From Metabacillus endolithicus (GTDB lineage Bacteria; Bacillota; Bacilli; Bacillales; Bacillaceae): a DNA stretch of 64,000 nucleotides. Each line of letters opens with the position of its first letter. The stretch's first letter is position 1. Where the stretch lies: contig NZ_CP095550.1 of assembly GCF_023078335.1 (NCBI RefSeq), positions 2,028,001 through 2,092,000 of the forward strand. The letters are read 5' to 3'. Shown here one piece after another: positions 47,216 to 58,900 of this stretch. The position numbers were made by a program, and so were the translations under genes. The notes under the pieces were generated by a model. The model made no database searches and had not been told where the DNA came from. It saw nothing but the letters and a program-made list of their open reading frames with translations.

Positions 47216-48629
47216 TTGAAAAAGCAGCTATTATTTTTCCTGGCACTTGTGGTTTGTTTTACGATGATTCCACAACATTCAAATGCAGCCAGTCAACTAA
47301 ATGGCTTTGATTCTATGAACCAAATTAGTGATGAAAACCAGATCATCATCGTGAATAACAATGGTGGCATCGGTGCTGTTGTCACAACATATGAAAAAAG
47401 TAACGGTGAGTGGAGAAAAGCTCTTCCAACCATGTCGGCCGTCGTTGGTAAGAACGGAATTTCAACTAAGCAACAAGAAGGTGACGGAATTACACCAACT
47501 GGAGTGTACTCTCTTGGCACTGCTTTTGGCTGGGGTGAAAAACCAGCTGGTGTTAAGCTGCCATATCGAACTACAACAGCAAATGATTATTGGATAGATG
47601 ACCCAGCTTCTTCTGATTACAACAAATGGGTTACCTATAATGGAAACCCTAATACTCGCTGGAATTCCTATGAAATTTTAAAGCAGCCTCTTTACAAATA
47701 TGCAGTAGCGGTTAACTACAATACAGACCCGATTGTGAAAGGAAAAGGAAGTGCGATTTTCTTACACGTATGGAGAAGCTCAACAAGTCCAACAGCTGGT
47801 TGTGTTGCTCTTGCAGAAGAAAATGTAAAGAAGCTTTTAACATGGATTGATCCTGCGAAAAAGCCAATCATTGTAATTGGAAAGACAATCCAAATTAACA
47901 ATCTTTTAAATGATCATGCTGAAGAAGCAGCAAGTCAAGCTGTAGCAGATGCTCAAATAAAGGCCAATAAGCTAAGAGGGAAATACGTTGCATCATCTAT
48001 AGAAGAAGTAACTCTTTCTCCACAGTTTAGTTCAGATTATTCAGCTGCGAAAATAGCTATTTTAAACGCACAAGCAAAAATCAATCTCCTTCAGAGTGCG
48101 AAAAAACATGAGCTACAACAAGGGGCTAGATGCCGTTAAACCCTATCAAATAAGATCAGCTCAATTTATTGATGCTATTAATTATGGGAAAAATGAAGTA
48201 GAACTTACGAGAAACAACGTTTATCAGTTTGTACAAAATGATGCATTTTCTCCTGAACTAGTTACATCGTATCATCTATTATCAGCTGAAATTAGAAAAG
48301 AAGAGCTCATAATAGGGAAGGTTTATGGAAGTGAAACACGCAAATACATGGCAGAGGCACTTGTAAAGCAAGCGAAAATTATTCGAGAAACAGTTATTTA
48401 TGAAGTTTCTATTTATGAGCTATTAAATAAAATAAATAATCTCATGGCTCAAAACGATCAAGCAACCGCTTTAAAGGAACTAGAAAAACTCGATCGTTTA
48501 AAACATCGCGCAGTTGAAATTAAGGATGCAGGAAATAAGCTTTACCCTGGAAAATACCCAGATCTACCCGGCATGAAGGCTTTCTTAGAAACGTATGAAG
48601 CAGAAACGAGAAGCAAATTAAAGAAGTAA
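47216..48629 (+). CDS. L,D-transpeptidase (YkuD-type) with C-terminal SbsC-type module, frameshifted
   Basis: Two frames form one protein of about 470 residues. The signal peptide (ending SNAAS) and a YkuD-like domain (about 35-225) come first, with the active-site line HVWRSS..PTAGCVAL containing His and Cys. A helical linker and a full SbsC-type module follow, with KVYGSETRKYMAE, IRETVIYEVSIYELL and DAGNKLYPGKYP. The six-A run at 48101-48106 carries one base too many. L,D-transpeptidases make 3-3 crosslinks or attach proteins to peptidoglycan. The start is TTG at 47216 after GGAGGG; the gene is divergent from the LCP gene. Confidence 0.85.
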
Positions 48630-48636
48630 TATAGGT

Positions 48637-48661
48637 AAGGGCAGCCTCTTCTAGGCTGCCC
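48637..48661. terminator. Hairpin between convergent genes
   Basis: GGGCAGCCT, loop CTTCT, AGGCTGCCC. It fills the 40-base gap between two tail-to-tail genes; T runs are weak on both strands. Confidence 0.55.
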
Positions 48662-48669
48662 TGCTTATA

Positions 48670-49668
48670 TTAATAATTATCTTTATTTTCTAAATACCAA
48701 TCATAAAATACACTTGGTGTTTTATTTTCAAAATCAGCATTAAAAACATTGAAGGTGTAGCCACATGATCCTACATAATACCAATATGAATCTTCAGGGA
48801 ACGAAGAAGGTACATAGCCTTGGCAAGCAGAAGAAGCATCTGCATACCACACAGCTCCATTTTCAGTAGAGAAATAATCAATTGCATTCACAATGTTAGT
48901 TGCCCATTCTCTTACAGCTTCATCATTTCCTTTTGCATTGATTTCATCTAATTTTTCTAAACTAGACCTAGAAAAGGATCTAAGGAAAAAGCCGAAATCA
49001 TCTTCACCAACTGGTTCCATCGTCCATCCTTTTAGCTCAAGTAAACTACCTTCATCATTGATGTAAACATGATTCAAGTAAACTAAAAAGTCGTGAATTG
49101 TCCCTATTTCATATGGTACGATTTCTTTACTTGTATTCGCATTAAGCCGCTCAACAATATAGTTTTCCCACCAGTTTAAAGAACGATTAATTGAAGTTGG
49201 TAGGCTATCGTATCCTCCAGCTTCTTTGATTTGCTTCGCTCTTTTTTGTAGCCTCTCAAGCTTTGCGTAATCACTTTCCGCTTCAGATAATTGATTTAAG
49301 TCAAAGCGTTTATCAATGATATACAGCAATCTTATTTGAGAAATTTCATAAATTACACGTTCTTTTGCTACTTTAGCTGGTCGAACATACGTCGTATTTA
49401 AGTAATTTCTGTTAGAAGAACCTGATACTTTTCCAATTAGTAATTCTGTATTTCGGATTTTTCTTGTAAAAGCATCATATTGCGCATCCACATTATATAA
49501 ATTTCCAGAGTTTACATAGCTATTAAACTTTGATAATTCCTTTTTCAATTCTTCTCCCGCACTCACTGCGCGCTGGTAATCTGAGTTCGACGCAGCATAT
49601 GTACCTGTGGCTGGTATCATAAGCACAAAAGCAAAGATGAGAGATAGAATAACATTGAATCTTTTCAT
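48670..49668 (-). CDS. Secreted SbsC-type module protein with unknown C-terminal domain
   Basis: An intact 332-residue protein with a signal peptide (ending GTYAAS) and an SbsC-type module (about 30-165) with LIGKVSGSSNRNYL, AKERVIYEISQIRLL and EAGGYDSLP. It continues into a C-terminal domain (about 175-332) I do not recognise. That domain has many aromatic residues and two cysteines (SSACQGY and GSCGYTF) that could form a disulphide outside the cell. I chose ATG at 49668 after AAAGGAG; the longer in-frame extension has no ribosome site. By analogy with its neighbours the C-terminal domain should be the functional part. Confidence 0.82.
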   Translation of the reverse strand: MKRFNVILSLIFAFVLMIPATGTYAASNSDYQRAVSAGEELKKELSKFNSYVNSGNLYNVDAQYDAFTRKIRNTELLIGKVSGSSNRNYLNTTYVRPAKVAKERVIYEISQIRLLYIIDKRFDLNQLSEAESDYAKLERLQKRAKQIKEAGGYDSLPTSINRSLNWWENYIVERLNANTSKEIVPYEIGTIHDFLVYLNHVYINDEGSLLELKGWTMEPVGEDDFGFFLRSFSRSSLEKLDEINAKGNDEAVREWATNIVNAIDYFSTENGAVWYADASSACQGYVPSSFPEDSYWYYVGSCGYTFNVFNADFENKTPSVFYDWYLENKDNY

Positions 49669-49769
49669 TTTGCACGCTCCTTTTATTAATCTGCTAAACC
49701 ATTTTACCATTAAATAACAAAAGGATGAGTGTAACATTTTTACCATTTTTATTTCTGATTTTATAGAAC

Positions 49770-49802
49770 AAAAAGCCCCCACAAATTATTGTGGGGCCTT
49801 AA
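49770..49802 (-). terminator. Terminator of the lipoprotein gene
   Basis: Minus strand GGCCCCACAA, loop TAAT, TTGTGGGGGC followed by TTTTTG. Confidence 0.85.
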
Positions 49803-49804
49803 AA

Positions 49805-50254
49805 TTAATTCACAACTGTAATAGTTTTCAAGACATTTAGACCATTTTCATCAACATAATACTCAAGAGTTACATTACTACCATCTTTTATTGAATCAAA
49901 GTCAACATCTGCTTCTAATGTTTGGAAGATCATCGGTCCATGATCCGCATGGTCGACTTCAATGCTGTGTGTATCAACTTGTCCAATATAGACACCTTCT
50001 AGGCTTTCAGTGCTCACTTGCTCACCTTCAACAGCAGGTTCTTCCGTTGTTTCTTCCCCTTCAGCCTCTTCTGTTACTTCTTCTGATTCTTCTTGAGGTT
50101 CTTCTGTTTCTGTTACTTCTTCAGTTGCTTCTGTTGTTTCGTTTTCTTCTATTGTATTTTCTTCAGTTGATCCATTCGCGCTTTGTTTAACATCCGTACC
50201 ACATCCAGCAAGGAAAATGGAGGTTAATAGAAATAACACAGCTAACATTCTCAT
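49805..50254 (-). CDS. Small lipoprotein with acidic linker
   Basis: A 149-residue lipoprotein. The signal ends in the lipobox LAGC. A long Glu/Thr-rich spacer (about 30-75) follows, then a compact beta-rich C-terminal domain (about 78-149) with GVYIGQVDTHSIEVD and NVTLEYYVDENG. The acidic spacer would hold the small domain away from the membrane, across the wall. No family is recognised; the end domain looks like a small OB-type barrel. The start ATG at 50254 follows GAGGTG. Flanked by its own terminator, it is probably a single-gene transcript. Confidence 0.75.
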   Translation of the reverse strand: MRMLAVLFLLTSIFLAGCGTDVKQSANGSTEENTIEENETTEATEEVTETEEPQEESEEVTEEAEGEETTEEPAVEGEQVSTESLEGVYIGQVDTHSIEVDHADHGPMIFQTLEADVDFDSIKDGSNVTLEYYVDENGLNVLKTITVVN

Positions 50255-50382
50255 TATGATCACCTCATTATACTTATTAACAATATGATATCAACAATGT
50301 CGAAATTGGTCAAAATTAATAAAGTACTATAAATCGTCAAAAAGATGTTGATAAATAAACGTTTGATTAAAATTCTAAACGT

Positions 50383-50415
50383 AAAAGACCCCCTATGAAT
50401 CTCTCATAGAGGGCC
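50383..50415 (-). terminator. Terminator of the large subtilase gene
   Basis: Minus strand GGCCCTCTATGAG, loop AGAT, TCATAGGGGGTC followed by TTTTA. Confidence 0.82.
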
Positions 50416-50423
50416 TAAGAACC

Positions 50424-53400
50424 TTATTGAAGTGTTAACTTATATGGTGAAATGCTAGCATTACCATTTTTATCTTCTACTTTAAAGAAGTAAGTTCCTT
50501 TTTCAGGTTCACATAAAATTCTTCAGAATCTCCTTTTCCATAAAGATCCTTTTTAAGAATTTGCTTTCCGTTTGCCTCGTAAAGGCTGATTACACCATCT
50601 ACATCCGTTGGTACATCTAGTGATACTTTATATTTCTGTTTTGCGTTTGGAATCACAAGCTTATAGTAATCAACATCACCTTTACCAGTTGATGGATTTA
50701 AGTAGCCTGTACCAGTTAATTTCCCACTCTTGTCTTTGCTTAGAGATATAGGTTTTGATGGAACATTATTTTTAATCACAGATCCTTTGTCTTCATCCAC
50801 TTTATTTCCTGAAGCGAATGTAAACTTGTAATCTTTGAATGATGATGTTCCATAGTAATCAAACAATACAACAAAGTAACCTTTTCCTTTTGAAGCATTA
50901 AATGATCCACGTTCTTCATCACCAGAGAAACCGAAATCTGTAATTGTTAATTTACCTTCTTCTTCGACGTCTAATTCTCCATCTCCATCTGTGTCCTCAA
51001 TGACAAACACAACTGGATCTAATTCTCTTTGAATTTGTTTAGGATATTTACTATTTGTTTTACTTTCCACTGGTTGTACTTGATATCCGTAAATACCATT
51101 TGAATCCGGTGTGAAGTAGAACATGTCCATATCTTGCTCTGTTGAGAAGTTACCAGTGATCGTTCCTGGTTTTAACTCTGTAGCTTCTGCATAAACATCG
51201 TTTGATTCTTGCTTATCAACTGGTGATTCAGCAACAAACTTGGCAGAGAACGTGTACTCGTTAAAGTTTGGACGATAGTTCGGATCTGCTAACTTAATAT
51301 AGTATGTTTGATCAGCTTTTAATCCCACATACGTTTTCTCATTCATTGATACTCCAACCATATCAAAGTATTGATTAGACGCTAGCATAATAAAGCTACC
51401 TGTTTCAGGATCTTGCTGATAAATTTCAATTCCAGCTTCTGCTCCATTGCTATCATAAGAAACTTCATATAATCCTGCTTTGTCTAGCTCAACAGAATAC
51501 CAATCTTCATCACCACTATATTGGAAATAGCCTGTTTTTTCTTCATCCAAAGTGTATGGCATTGCTATCTCAGGAACAAGTGAATAATAATCTTCTTGCC
51601 CTCCCATTAGTAAAGCCAATAAATCTTCTAAAATACCATTTCGGATACTATCTTTTGTTCTATAAGCTTGTTCCACGTATTCCTCAGTTACTTCCTCTGA
51701 GTAATCATATGAAGCTTCAGGGAACTGATCTTCATCAGCTGGTAATACAGCTTTATCAAGTGTTACTTGATAAGGAATGTTTGAAGAAAATCCTCTTGTT
51801 AAATCTAGTTCTGAATCTAAATATCCCCACATTAACAATTCAGATAATGGGTTATTCGTTACTTCAAGAATATAAGTAGCTCCAGGCATACCAGTAAATG
51901 TGAACGATTCACCTTGTCCATATCCTTTGTCATTTACCGCATCGTAGAGCATCTTCTCTTCGATAACTTCCCCATCCATCTCAAATTTCTCAACCATATA
52001 AAGATTTAGGGTAACGTCAATTCCAGGAACACCTGTTGAACTAAATTCGTATGTTTCTGAACTATCACTGCTTTCAGGAATAGAGAACGTGAAAAAGTCA
52101 CTATCACCGATCGCTAATGGATCAACAGGAACTTCTTCTTCAGCTGGTGTTTCTTCTTCTGAAACGGGTGGTGTTGCTTCAGTGAAATATAGGTTACCTG
52201 ATTTGTATGGGAACTTTGTAATAGAAGCCATATTTTCTTCAGATAAACCATCTTCTTGTAACTCAGCTACTTTTTCAACTGTTAATGTGTACGTTTGTTT
52301 TGCTGATTCACTATATTTTTTCAGTGCATCTTTAACGCCAATCACAACCGTTCCTGCTTCAGGTGCTTTGTATAAGGAAGCCTCTGTTGCACCAACTGTT
52401 ACATCGTTTACAGTTAGCTTTTCAGCTGCTGCTTCTGTTTCTCCTTCTGGGAAGAAATAAAGCTCATATTCATAGTCATTATTCTTTTTGTAAGGATCTA
52501 AGCTTACTTGTACATATTCTCCTGCATTTACAGGCAATTGATAGTAATCTGTTTGATAAAGCTTCGTAATAGCTCCTTTTTGAACAGATTTTCCTTCACC
52601 ATCAAGTTTTTTTGCTTTTTCTACTAATTGATTCTCTGATACTTTTTGTACTGCTGGTATTTTGGAAGTATCATATTTTAAAGCATTAATAGGATTGATT
52701 AAACCAAATCCATAAGTAGTATCATACCCTCTGCTACCTAAATCTGTTGCAGTTGTATTTAGGATGTACTGAACTTGTTGTGGTGTTAATTTAGGATTTT
52801 TCGATAAAAGTAGTGAAACTGTCCCAGCTACCACAGGTGAAGCCATTGAAGTTCCATCAAGCTTCATAAATGTTGAACCGCGTTCTGCATCATAAGCTGA
52901 GCTATAGATGTCTTGACCTGGTGCAACTACATCAACAGATGAACCATAAGTTGAGAATTCAGCTAGCTGATTTTCTTCATTAGTTGCCCCAACGCTAATA
53001 ACACCATTGAATGACGCTGGATATTCTAGCATTTCAGAGCCACTATTACCTGCTGCTGCAACAACTGTAATATTTGCTTCAATTGCTTTATCAATTGCTT
53101 CTTTAATAATTGGAGAAGGAACTGTTGATCCAAGGCTTAGGTTAATAACTTGTACCTTTTGTTTAACCGCCTCTAAAATTCCTTCTGCAACAGAATAATC
53201 ACTTGCAAACATTGAGCGATTAAATACATCAATCGATACGATTTGAACATTTGGGTTAACTCCATAGCCACCCACTTCATTGTTCTTCTCAGCAGCAATA
53301 ATTCCAGCTACATGTGTACCATGTAAATCTGTTGCACCCTTTTTCATAGGATCCATAACATTATAGTTATAAACGATCTTATTCTTTAATTCAGGATGAT

Positions 53401-53933
53401 TTGCATCAACACCCGTATCAACAACAGCTACTTTCACTTTGTTTTTACCTGCTAGTTTTGTAGCATCATCCATTTTAAGATTATCTAAATGATACATCTC
53501 AGATCTTTTGGTCCGGTAAACCAAGCTTAGAGATTTTAGCACTCTTAGAAACCGATTGAACATCAGCACGTTTCATATAATCTGCTGCAATTTTATCAAG
53601 ATTCTTCTTATTCGTTACTCGAACAACGTCATATTGAAGACTGCTTACTTTCTTCACTAAAGTTGTACCCATTTTTTTATGAGTATTAGAGGAAATTCCC
53701 TTTTTGTACTTAACGACTAAAAGGTCCTCAAAGTACACTTCATCCTCACCTTTAGATGTTGGAAGAGATTGTACACTTGAATTCTTAAATCCAAGCTTGC
53801 TTAATGCTTCGTTATAACTCTTTTGTGCTTGCTCTGGCTGACTCGTCGCATAACTTACCTGACTTTGTCCCACAGAGGAAAAAGTCAAAGCTAAAGCAAA
53901 TGCCATAACGCCTGCTTTCTTAAAACTTTTCAT
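50424..53933 (-). CDS. Large secreted subtilisin-like protease, two frameshifts
   Basis: One gene of about 1,169 residues read in three frames. The first part (to 53506) has a signal peptide and propeptide (VYFEDLLVVKYKKG); an extra A at 53506-53509 breaks it. The main frame has the S8 triad: Asp in VAVVDTGVDANH, His in DLHGTHVAGI, Ser in DGTSMASPVVAG. After it come several beta domains like pre-peptidase C-terminal domains (PEAGTVVIGV, YSVELDKAGLYEVSYDS). Near 50505-50515 a missing base shifts to a last stretch GTYFFKVEDKNGNASISPYK with a stop at 50424-50426. Neither SbsC-type nor VGGGYY anchor is visible, unlike the smaller subtilase. The start ATG at 53933 precedes the signal peptide. Confidence 0.84.
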
Positions 53934-54388
53934 GTGCCTACCCACTTTCTTTTTTAATACGTCCACTTATTACTTTACGACATAATTCCTTTTTTTCCTC
54001 CTTTTTAAATGAGAATTTTTTTCATTTTGGTAAAATGGCACTTTGGGAGGGGGGTGAATCGTTGGTGCTATGGGGTTTGCGGTACTTTTAGACTATTTAA
54101 TTATAAATTAAGGAAATTGGTGGAGCTTTGTAAATGATGAGGGGGTGATTGTTGATGTTACTATTGGGGGTATTATATAGATTTGATAACTTTTATTAAT
54201 TTACCTCTTGAGTACGGACATAAATTTTGGTTGGGGTGGGTATTCTATATATGTGTGTGTTACCTTTTTGAGTGCTGGATTATGGCACTCCTTTTTGTAT
54301 TAATTTTTAAACAATTTCTTCTAATGAAACATTACCATTACCAATAGGTTGAAGTAGAAATGTCTTCATTAATGATCTTGATGCCTGT
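53934..54388. other. Gene-poor stretch with a lone plus-strand terminator
   Basis: No convincing gene is seen. A plus-strand hairpin GAGTGC/GCACTC with CTTTTTG lies at 54270-54297, with no plus-strand gene before it. A 14-codon frame at 54154-54198 starts ATGTTACTATTG behind GAGGGGGTG. These may be remnants of a lost gene or a small RNA. The stretch borders the decayed mobile DNA to its right. Confidence 0.45.
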
Positions 54389-54724
54389 TCATCTATAACA
54401 TATGACAGACCTGATTCCTCTGCACCAAGCTAATACTTCTAGTTCGCCTTCATGAAGTTTTCCATATAATTTCTTTACTAGTATCTTATTCTCAACAAAA
54501 TACAACTGGAAAGTTTCATCAATATATCCGATCTCACTAACCGGAACATAGTAACCTAGTTTCTTTGTTAGCCTATCTACTCCAGCTGTTTTGCTTCCTG
54601 TACTTCTTTTAAAGTTCCTATATGCTAAACGAATATTTTTTTCAATTGCCATAATTTCAATAATATGGTAAATATTTTGTCCTTCTTGGCTTTTGGAGTA
54701 AAATGTTTCGAAAATACCTTGCAT
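54389..54724 (-). pseudogene. Group II intron reverse transcriptase, N-terminal remnant
   Basis: The first 50 residues match the start of LtrA-type group II intron proteins (FYSKSQEGQN..., ENIRLAYRN-like NIRLAYRNFKRSTGSKTAGVD). The polymerase core (including YADD) is missing. The remaining 60 residues, ending ICYR, are not assignable and are probably from beyond a large internal deletion. The remnant cannot support splicing or mobility. It lies downstream, in the same orientation, of the RNA-like segment below. Confidence 0.7.
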
Positions 54725-55340
54725 ATCATAGAACTCATTTTACCTTTACCTTAGCTTCATACGTTTCTCCAAGTCGCTTACCTCCTCAAATATTTTAAGG
54801 AGATAAAACTTTCTTAGTCTTACAAGAACTTTGATAACCGTTTTAAAAGCTATTAATAAGAAGTTGATTAACCTTCTGTTAGACTAATGGCTATCCCTCC
54901 ACGTTGAAATATGTTAACCCATTGAATAACTTAGATGCTTCCTCTAATCCTGGTTGCTTCTCAACAACTGTAATGTTGTATGGATATTCATAAAGTAAAA
55001 TCTTACCCATACACATCTAACATTCCCTTAAGGTTATGCACAATTCTACGCATTCATCGTTTAGACTCCTACATTCGGAATTTCCGTCGGTCTCACGGAC
55101 TTTCGTTAGCATTGTTAAACATTCTCACTATACTTACTCGGACACTAGCAGTATGACTTGCATCGTTCCCCTTGGACCAGCTTTCATCAGCTTTACCTGT
55201 TACGGCAAGTTGTCCTACCTTGACATCAGGCCTCTAACACGATAAGTCTTACCCCTTAGTTCGTGCTAGTCGACCTCGTTTGTTCCCTTTAGGACGTTAC
55301 TCCATCATTTGAAATCATTAACACATTCCCTCACCCATTA
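54725..55340 (-). mobile_element. Decayed group II intron 5' RNA segment
   Basis: On the minus strand this stretch has features of a bacterial group II intron domain I: AACTAAGGGGTAAGACTTAT, GAAAGCTGGTCCAAGGGG, and GTCCGTGAGACCGACGG followed by AATTCCGAATGTAGG. The distance of about 600 bases to the reverse-transcriptase start fits such introns, in which the protein gene sits in domain IV. The boundaries are not resolved. A 40-residue minus-strand frame at 54898-55017 (MCMGKILLYEYPYN...) is of unknown meaning. Confidence 0.6.
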
Positions 55341-55803
55341 CTGGATGCGTAATTTTTTCGTTAATAGCGTTATCCACCTTAATTTGACCGTTTTGCAACC
55401 TCAACATCTTACCTTGATGGTGTGGGATCATTGGGAGGTGTACATGACATACAATGATAGCATTTGAATTAGACGATATAGCAGACTTGAATACTTCACT
55501 ACAACTGACAATACTTGCATTCAAACTTCCTACGTGACACACATTGATGTTCGTAGGTTGATTTTTCGTATCTAAGCACAGTTCAACAAAATACTCTTGA
55601 TCTACTTGATCAAGAAATTGTTTAAATAGCTCATAAGCGTCTTCTGGACTTGGACTTGTAATTCTACGTTTCTTGTAAAGTAAAGATTCCCTTGCTTACT
55701 TCACACTCACAATGTTCACTCACTTCGCTGGCTCCTGCTTCTCCTCCTTCACAACATCAACAAATGGCAGCAGTAACTGCTCGGTGTAATCATACTTTCC
55801 CAT
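55318..55803 (-). pseudogene. radC: radC-like JAB-domain gene, broken
   Basis: Fragments in changing frames spell a RadC/JAB protein of the type carried by mobile elements. It starts MGKYDYTEQLLLPF after AGGAGG at 55803 and then meets a stop. The frame continues with SPEDAYELFKQFL, ELCLDTKNQPT and CHVGSLNASIV; beyond the expected HxH another frame gives NDPTPSR and DVEVAKR. At least two frame changes and an internal stop make it inactive. It ends where the intron-like segment begins, so the intron may have inserted into it. In this decayed context the lesions are probably real. Confidence 0.75.
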
Positions 55804-55828
55804 CTCACATTCCTCCTAAAATAAAAAT

Positions 55829-55858
55829 AGCTCTAATCCCTCACAAGGAATTAGAGCT
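55829..55858 (-). terminator. Hairpin between the S-layer gene and the radC remnant
   Basis: Minus strand AGCTCTAATTCC, loop, GATTAGAGCT, followed by ATTTTTATTTT. It may stop read-through from the large S-layer gene. Confidence 0.6.
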
Positions 55859-55920
55859 TTATTAGAATAACTAATCTATGAATATAATATATGGTTGAAG
55901 TCTTGTTTGTTACGAATTAT

Positions 55921-55958
55921 AAAAAAAGAATGAGAGTTACCATGTTATGATAACTCCC
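55921..55958 (-). terminator. Terminator of the S-layer gene
   Basis: Minus strand GAGTTATCA...TGGTAACTC stem, followed by TCATTCTTTTTTT, about 30 bases after the stop codon. Confidence 0.7.
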
Positions 55959-55984
55959 AAATATTTGTATATAAATAATTATTT

Positions 55985-58900
55985 TTAAGATTCTCCTAGT
56001 ACAGCACTCCAAGTAGCTCCATCTTCTGTAATTGTCAGAACAGTATTAGCTGCTGTTGTATCATTAATTAAAGCATTTCCTGCTTCATCAACAATTTGAC
56101 TTAAGTCTATAGTAATAGTTACACCTGTATGTTCAGTACTTGTTGTGTCATCTAAAGTAAATACAATAGTTCCGCCACCACTCAAGTTAGATGCAACTGT
56201 TGCCGCTGTTAATTCGCCTGAATTGCCGCTTACATCCCATGCCGATAGTGAATCACTTCCAGTGTTGATTTGTGTTTCTGAACTGCTGATATAAACATTT
56301 CCTGCTTCTGTTACTGTTACTGTTACTGATGTTGCAGTTTCTTCTGTAACTTTGTTGGCTACTGCTGGTGCCTCTGTATCTTCTTCATCTGTAGCTGTTG
56401 TTACTGAAGTTCCATTTGTTGGTGCTCCTTCATTTCCTGCTCCATCCACAGCTACTACAAAGTAGAAGTATTCTGTACCCGCTACTGCTGTATCATCTGT
56501 GTACGTTTGCGTTCCTTCCGCTATATCAGTTGCTACTTCTGTCGCAGTTCCATCCTCAATATCATCTGCTTCAGCTCTTACAATGCGGTAAGATGCAATA
56601 TCATCTGCCAAACTATCTGTCCATTTAATTGTATTCTCTACTCCACCTGCATTCAATGTGTCTGTATCTGTTGTCGATACGTTCACTCCTGTTACTGCTG
56701 CTGGTGCCTCTGTATCTTCTTCATCTGTAGCTGTTGTTACTGAAGTTCCATTTGTTGGTGCTCCTTCATTTCCTGCTCCATCTACAGCTACTACAAAGTA
56801 GAAATATTCTGTACCCGCTACTGCTGTATCATCTGTGTACGTTTGCGTTCCTTCCGCTATATCAATTGCTACTTCTGTCGCAGTTCCATCCTCAATATCA
56901 TCTGCTTCAGCTCTTACAATGCGGTAAGATGCAATATCATCTGCCAAACTATCTGTCCATTTAATTGTATTCTCTACTCCACCTGCATTCAATGTGTCTG
57001 TATCTGTTGTCGATACGTTCACTCCTGTTACTGCTGCTGGTGCCTCTGTATCTTCTTCATCTGTAGCTGTTGTTACTGAAGTTCCATTTGTTGGTGCTCC
57101 TTCATTTCCTGCTCCATCTACAGCTACTACAAAGTAGAAATATTCTGTACCCGCTACTGCTGTATCATCTGTGTACGTTTGCGTTCCTTCCGCTATATCA
57201 ATTGCTACTTCTGTCGCAGTTCCATCCTCAATATCATCTGCTTCAGCTCTTACAATGCGGTAAGATGCAATATCATCTGCCAAACTATCTGTCCATTTAA
57301 TTGTATTCTCTACTCCACCTGCATTCAATGTGTCTGTATCTGTTGTCGATACGTTCACTCCTGTTACTGCTGCTGGTGCCTCTGTATCTTCTTCATCTGT
57401 AGCTGTTGTTACTGAAGTTCCATTTGTTGGTGCTCCTTCATTTCCTGCTCCATCTACAGCTACTACAAAGTAGAAGTATTCTGTACCCGCTACTGCTGTA
57501 TCATCTGTGTACGTTTGCGTTCCTTCCGCTATATCAGTTGCTACTTCTGTCGCAGTTCCATCCTCAATATCATCTACTTCAGCTCTTACAATGCGGTAAG
57601 ATGCAATATCATCTGCCAAACTATCTGTCCATTTAATTGTATTCTCTACTCCACCTGCATTCACTGTGTCTGTATCTGTTGTCGATACGTTCACTCCTGT
57701 TACTGGCGTTATAGCAGGTTGGTCCAAATTTACCGCAGTTGCATCAATAACGTATGTCGCTTTTCCAATTACATTATTATTCGCATCTAACCACTCTAAT
57801 TCGAGATTAGCTAATAGGAATTTATTTTCCTCTTTGTCATAGATCTTTGTACTTAGTAAGAATCCATTATCTAGTGGATTTACTGTATAGTCTTGCAGGT
57901 CATATATAGTATCACTTGATACTCGTACCTTAGTCGCTCCATCAAGCCTCATCAGGTGTATTTACTGCGTATTGTAAATATCCATTACTCGTTGCTACAT
58001 CAGTTGTATCTAATTTTTCTAACGTAGTTATACCTGTTAATGTAATTGTATTTGTATCGTTATTAACTACACTGTTTAAACCTAACCCAGTTGCTGTTTT
58101 ATGAGAGATTGGATAAGGAGATTCATCATAAGCTTCTAATAATGCTTGTGGTAAATCTGTATATAATTCTACATCTGATAGTAATCCATTCTTCACTGCA
58201 TTGTTATACGTTTGAATCGCTGTATTTAACTCTGCTACTGCTTGGTCTACCTCACCTTGTGTTGCGTTTGTGTCAGCTACTACTGCTTCTGCTACTGTAA
58301 TCGCTCCAGTAAATGCATCTAGTTCTGCTTGTGTTGTCCATTTTGCTGTTGTTAATACATCTGATCCTTCTTCTGATACTGCTACGTTTGTTACTGCTTT
58401 TGCCTCATTAACTTTTGTTGTTAATGCTGATGTATCTACACCATCTACGGCTAAAATAACAGCGGATGCATCAATAGTGTAAGTCGAAGTTGCCACTACT
58501 TCATCAGTTGCATCTAACCATTTTACAGTTACAGTATTTTTTACAAATTTCTCACCTTCCTGTGCATCTGCATCATAAATTAATTCATTTAACAAGTATC
58601 CATTTGTTAAACGATCGTCACCATCTGTTGTAAAATTTGCAAGATTATACGTATTACCACTTGGTAATTCAATCTTCGCTACATCAGAAACCCCTTCTGG
58701 ACTATTGATAGCGTATAGCACATAGCCATCATCACCAGGAGTACCAGTATTTGTTGATTCTAGTTGAGCTACAGTTGTTCTTCCACTTAACTTAATCGTG
58801 TTTGTTTCAACATCAAAACTAGATATTAACCCTAAACCTGCTGCTGTTTTATGTCTGATTGGTAAATTTGCATTATCGTATGCATTTAACAATTGCTCTG

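Noticed and set aside
50424..53933. Anchoring module in the large subtilase
   Set aside because: I looked for SbsC-type and VGGGYY patterns through all three frames and found neither; its C-terminal repeats look like pre-peptidase C-terminal domains.
56398..57790. Sets of plus-strand open frames of 76-78 residues repeated four times
   Set aside because: Antisense shadows of the 336-bp FN3 repeats, rich in Leu, Cys and Tyr and without ribosome sites.
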